Below the pieces are notes generated by a model. That model saw nothing but the letters and a program-made list of their open reading frames with translations. It had not been told where the DNA came from and made no database searches. Positions 61,116-64,000 of a stretch of DNA of 64,000 bases are shown one piece after another. The position numbers and the translations under genes are program-made. Numbering within the stretch: the first letter of the stretch is position 1; every line of letters starts with the position of its first letter. The stretch comes from Celoporthe dispersa (lineage: Eukaryota; Ascomycota; Sordariomycetes; Diaporthales; Cryphonectriaceae): assembly GCA_016584495.1 (NCBI GenBank), contig WAID01000002.1, positions 124,001 through 188,000 on the forward strand. The letters run 5' to 3'.

Positions 61116-63583
61116 TATTATTATATGGTGCATTCCTCTATCTGACCACTCATATAGGTAATCTGGGCAATCTGGGAAATCACACAAGGGGCGCTCCTCT
61201 GATCAGCAGTCAAAATTAGACGTCGTGGTGGGGCCATGTGGCCACACACACACACACACACACACACATCCTCCCGCCCCCACGCTCCTCGTGCCCCACG
61301 GGGTAATCATGCCGGGGGGCGCAGTTGTCCTGGCGCCCACCCTAACATTACAGCTGCTATATGGTATTGCGGGCCCTGGGCGTGTACGTACAGCACTGCC
61401 CAAAAAAAAAAAAAAAAAAAAAACTTGGCCTCGTCACCATGGTGCGGGCCATGTCGACTCAGGCTGGCTCGCGGCTGACTTGAGCCCTCAGCCCTAGGCC
61501 AGACAAGAGCCTGGCCCTGCCTGCATGCCTGCCTCGTTCGGTACGGCGGCATACGTCAACATAGCGAAAGGATTTAGCCTCCTCCCCCTTTTGTTCCGCC
61601 AGGTCTGACGATCAGGGGGGAAAGGGGGGAGGGGGTTCTCTCTCTCCTTCATGAGCCCCTCCACGCCCGGTCAGCTCGGGACGCAAAAGAAGAAGGAGGA
61701 GGATCCAGCGCGCCTGGCCGGAACCTTCGAGAACGTCGTGTCTGCCAGCACGAGGTTTAGGGGGTGTACTGCTGGATGGTTAGGTAGTCCCCATTGCAGG
61801 ATCGCCTTTTAGGATGCCCTCACCGAGACTGTCGCTGACGCCGTCGGCTGGAAGGGCCGGATAAGAAGAAGAGAGAAGAAAAAAGAAAGAGTCGTTTCTA
61901 CTATGCAGCCCCGAGGGGCGGCGGCTGGGCGAGGGAGCTGAGAGCGCCCGCTGGCTATTCCTCGGGTTTTACCGTTGCCAGAAAATCTTCGAGAGGTGCG
62001 GAAATGGCGACTCTGCTTCCCCGACCCGCCCTCGACCGTTCTGATCGCCACCAGGCACCCTTGAAAAGGGGAGAGTCGACAAGTACGACCGCGCTGTCAC
62101 GGACGTGATCGGGTCGGCTGGCATGTGAATCACCACCCACTCCCCCCGCGGGGATAATGTCGCCAGATTGTCGCGACAGGCAGTGGCACACAGTACCACC
62201 CGCTGGACCACAGCTCCCCTTCTTTCTTGCTTCTTCTTCTTCTCTCCACCTCCCTGCCCAGGTCAGAACCAGGATGTGGCGCGGACCAGGTTTTCCGAAA
62301 CCAACGCACCACCAAGATCACCGCGGCGGCAGGGTCTGCGTTCACATGTGAGGGGGGCGGTGGTGGATGGGGGATACTACCTTATATGACACCCCACCCC
62401 TCCCAGGCCGGGGGATTTGGTTCCTCATCTCGGCAGCGGCCGACGAGTTTATCCTATCTCTTACGAATCTTATGACGAGGTGAAATAGGCGAATAGGGAC
62501 AATCTGGCTGCGGCCGGTTCCAGGCCTCACGGCGTGGGGAGAGTGTGTGATATCTTGATTGCCAGCTACCGGCAAACAGCCTCTTGAGGGGAGAGACGAG
62601 CCACCCTCTCGCACACAGGGACCTGATACAGCCTGCTGCCAGCCTGTTCTCCTCGCTGTCTATCGCGCTGGGCCGCAGCGGTACTCACTCTCTGCTCGGC
62701 ATGACTCTCGGCCGAGACCATATCTCGCTTGAGCAAGGCGAAGCAGGGCTGCTTCCTTATCTTGCCCGGACCGACGCAGTGGTTCGATGTCTCCGGAAGG
62801 GCCCGCCCGATGGTGCTGGACATGGCTACCCCATGGAGATGCCTGGCTGCCCCATCTATGATTGATGGAAATTCTCATCATCTCGGGACGGGGTGGGGAC
62901 TCCCACCTGTGGCCTCCACAGGACTCGAACGAAAACTCAGGGTCCCCTTTCTGCCAGGGGGGGTAGGGGGAGGGATGAAACCTCCTTCACGAAGAAAAGA
63001 AAGAGAAGAAGAAGATGAAGAAAAAAATTCCGATGCGCGCAGCCGTGCGGCACAGCTGAATCGGCGATATCCACCAACGGCGCCTAATAGTTTCCCTCTC
63101 CCCCCCCCCCCAAAAGAGGGTGGCAGGAGGCGGGATTTCTGCCGCCGGCTTAGGCGCCTTTCTCACGGGGTTGGCTATACGCACGCATCGGTTCCTGGAG
63201 GGGCCCTTGCTACTACAGGGAGGAGCGAGCCGTGTCGTCCCGGCGCTCCGGTTTACCATTTTCCCCGGGAGAGCCTGGAGACACTGGCCGGGCGGACGCG
63301 ACGCCCGTGAGGTCCGGCGGGTACAGTACCGACACAAACCGGAGAGCCGCCTTGCCGGACATCAAAAAGAGAGAGGAAGGGAGGGGGGGGTTCTGTGTGT
63401 GAGGGAAGTTATTAGGAGGGAACAACGAGACCTCACCGGCTCGTGAAGAGGTGCAGATGCTTCCCAACGGCGGTCGCCCGTTGCCATCCTTTGATGCAAC
63501 ACCACACCACCCCCCTACTACCCCCCTGTATCTTGGTTTAGCCAGCCGACAGCCTGCGTTAGTCTAGTCCTGCTCATCTTGCC

Positions 63584-63607
63584 AAAAAAAAAAAAAAAAA
63601 AAAAAAA
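63584..63607. repeat. Poly(A) tract
   Basis: 24 consecutive A residues, followed by an A/T-rich stretch to about 63675. Confidence 0.95.
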
Positions 63608-64000
63608 GAGCGTATGAGGAAGGTCAATTAAAAGAAATATATATAAAAAAGAAGGGAAAAATTAAAAAAAAATTGAACCAGCTCACCGGTGTGGAGAAGG
63701 GGAGGCGGGAGAAAGAAGAATAAGAAAGTCCGGTGGTCATGATGATGCCGCGGCGGCCGCGACCTGGCAGCATAGGGGGGGGAGGAGGACAACCCCATCA
63801 ACGGCGAGACGGGTCTCGACCTGGGGACAAAAAAAATCTTACGAGATGTGACAGCTCTCCGGAAGACACCAGGCTCGTCTGTTCGAAACCCCCGCGTCTC
63901 CCTTTGCATAGAGAGAGAGAGTGTGTGTGTGTGTGGGTTTGAAGGTGTGTACTCCATTATCCAGAGCCGCTATGCCGAGAGATGCGAGCCAAGGGAAGGG

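Larger units (their letters stand above)
56953..64000. other. 7-kb gene-poor region downstream of creA
   Basis: Apart from the presumed creA 3' UTR, I see no supportable gene on either strand. There are many simple tracts: CA array 57926-57953, GT near 58622-58639, CT near 59478-59498 and 61085-61111, CA near 61243-61268, A-runs near 61401-61421 and 63584-63607, and numerous alternating A-rich or T-rich stretches. Open frames here consist mainly of low-complexity translation. Confidence 0.55.

Noticed and set aside
62900..62950. GTTCGAGTCC box-B-like motif on the minus strand
   Set aside because: The flanking bases do not form the T-stem and no A box lies at the right distance.

Overview
The window is nuclear DNA from a filamentous ascomycete, most likely a Sordariomycete. 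The evidence is short GT-AG introns of about 54-111 bp, a CreA/CRE1-type carbon catabolite repressor, fungal-type FolK-FolP, TIM21 and Glo3 genes, and a large AT-rich block whose repeat copies differ almost only by C-to-T/G-to-A changes, the footprint of repeat-induced point mutation (RIP). I cannot name the genus.

Layout. (1) 1-15.2 kb: an AT-rich RIP-degraded transposon graveyard. It holds three copies of a ~444 bp LTR-like repeat (two direct, one inverted), an unidentified element ORF relic, a Ty3/Gypsy chromodomain-type pol relic with RT, RNase H, integrase and chromodomain remnants, and an AT-rich minisatellite with a palindromic 23-bp unit. (2) 15.2-17.3 kb: a transition zone of normal base composition with a Ty1/Copia pol fragment on the minus strand. 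(3) 17.3-42.2 kb: a compact euchromatic stretch with ten genes. In order: ABC-F ATPase (+), DAG/LCB-type lipid kinase (-), TRM1 tRNA methyltransferase (-), FHS-type sugar transporter (-), a BTB plus bromodomain protein (-), an unidentified 185-residue protein (+), FolK-FolP folate enzyme (-), nitronate monooxygenase-like protein (+), Glo3-type ArfGAP (-) and TIM21 (+). (4) 42.2-47.0 kb: no intact gene, but coding-like debris. (5) 47.0-48.5 kb: a RAD51/RecA paralogue (-). (6) 48.5-64.0 kb: about 15 kb of microsatellite-rich DNA in which creA (+) is the only gene I can support.

Genes are housekeeping (translation, tRNA modification, folate, vesicle traffic, mitochondrial import, DNA repair) plus sugar uptake and carbon regulation. 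Several are divergent pairs sharing 0.5-1.2 kb promoters (BTB-bromodomain/185-residue protein, folKP/nitronate monooxygenase, Glo3/TIM21). They do not form one pathway and nothing suggests a biosynthetic cluster.

A dominant technical signal: eight of the twelve genes contain single-base frame breaks, 17 in all, mostly within runs of C or G. Once these are allowed for, each gene reads cleanly from start to stop with in-phase introns. Uncorrected assembly errors explain this better than decay. Coordinates below span the whole gene including introns. The most interesting biology I see is the BTB-bromodomain fusion whose bromodomain has Trp where the acetyl-lysine-binding Asn normally sits.
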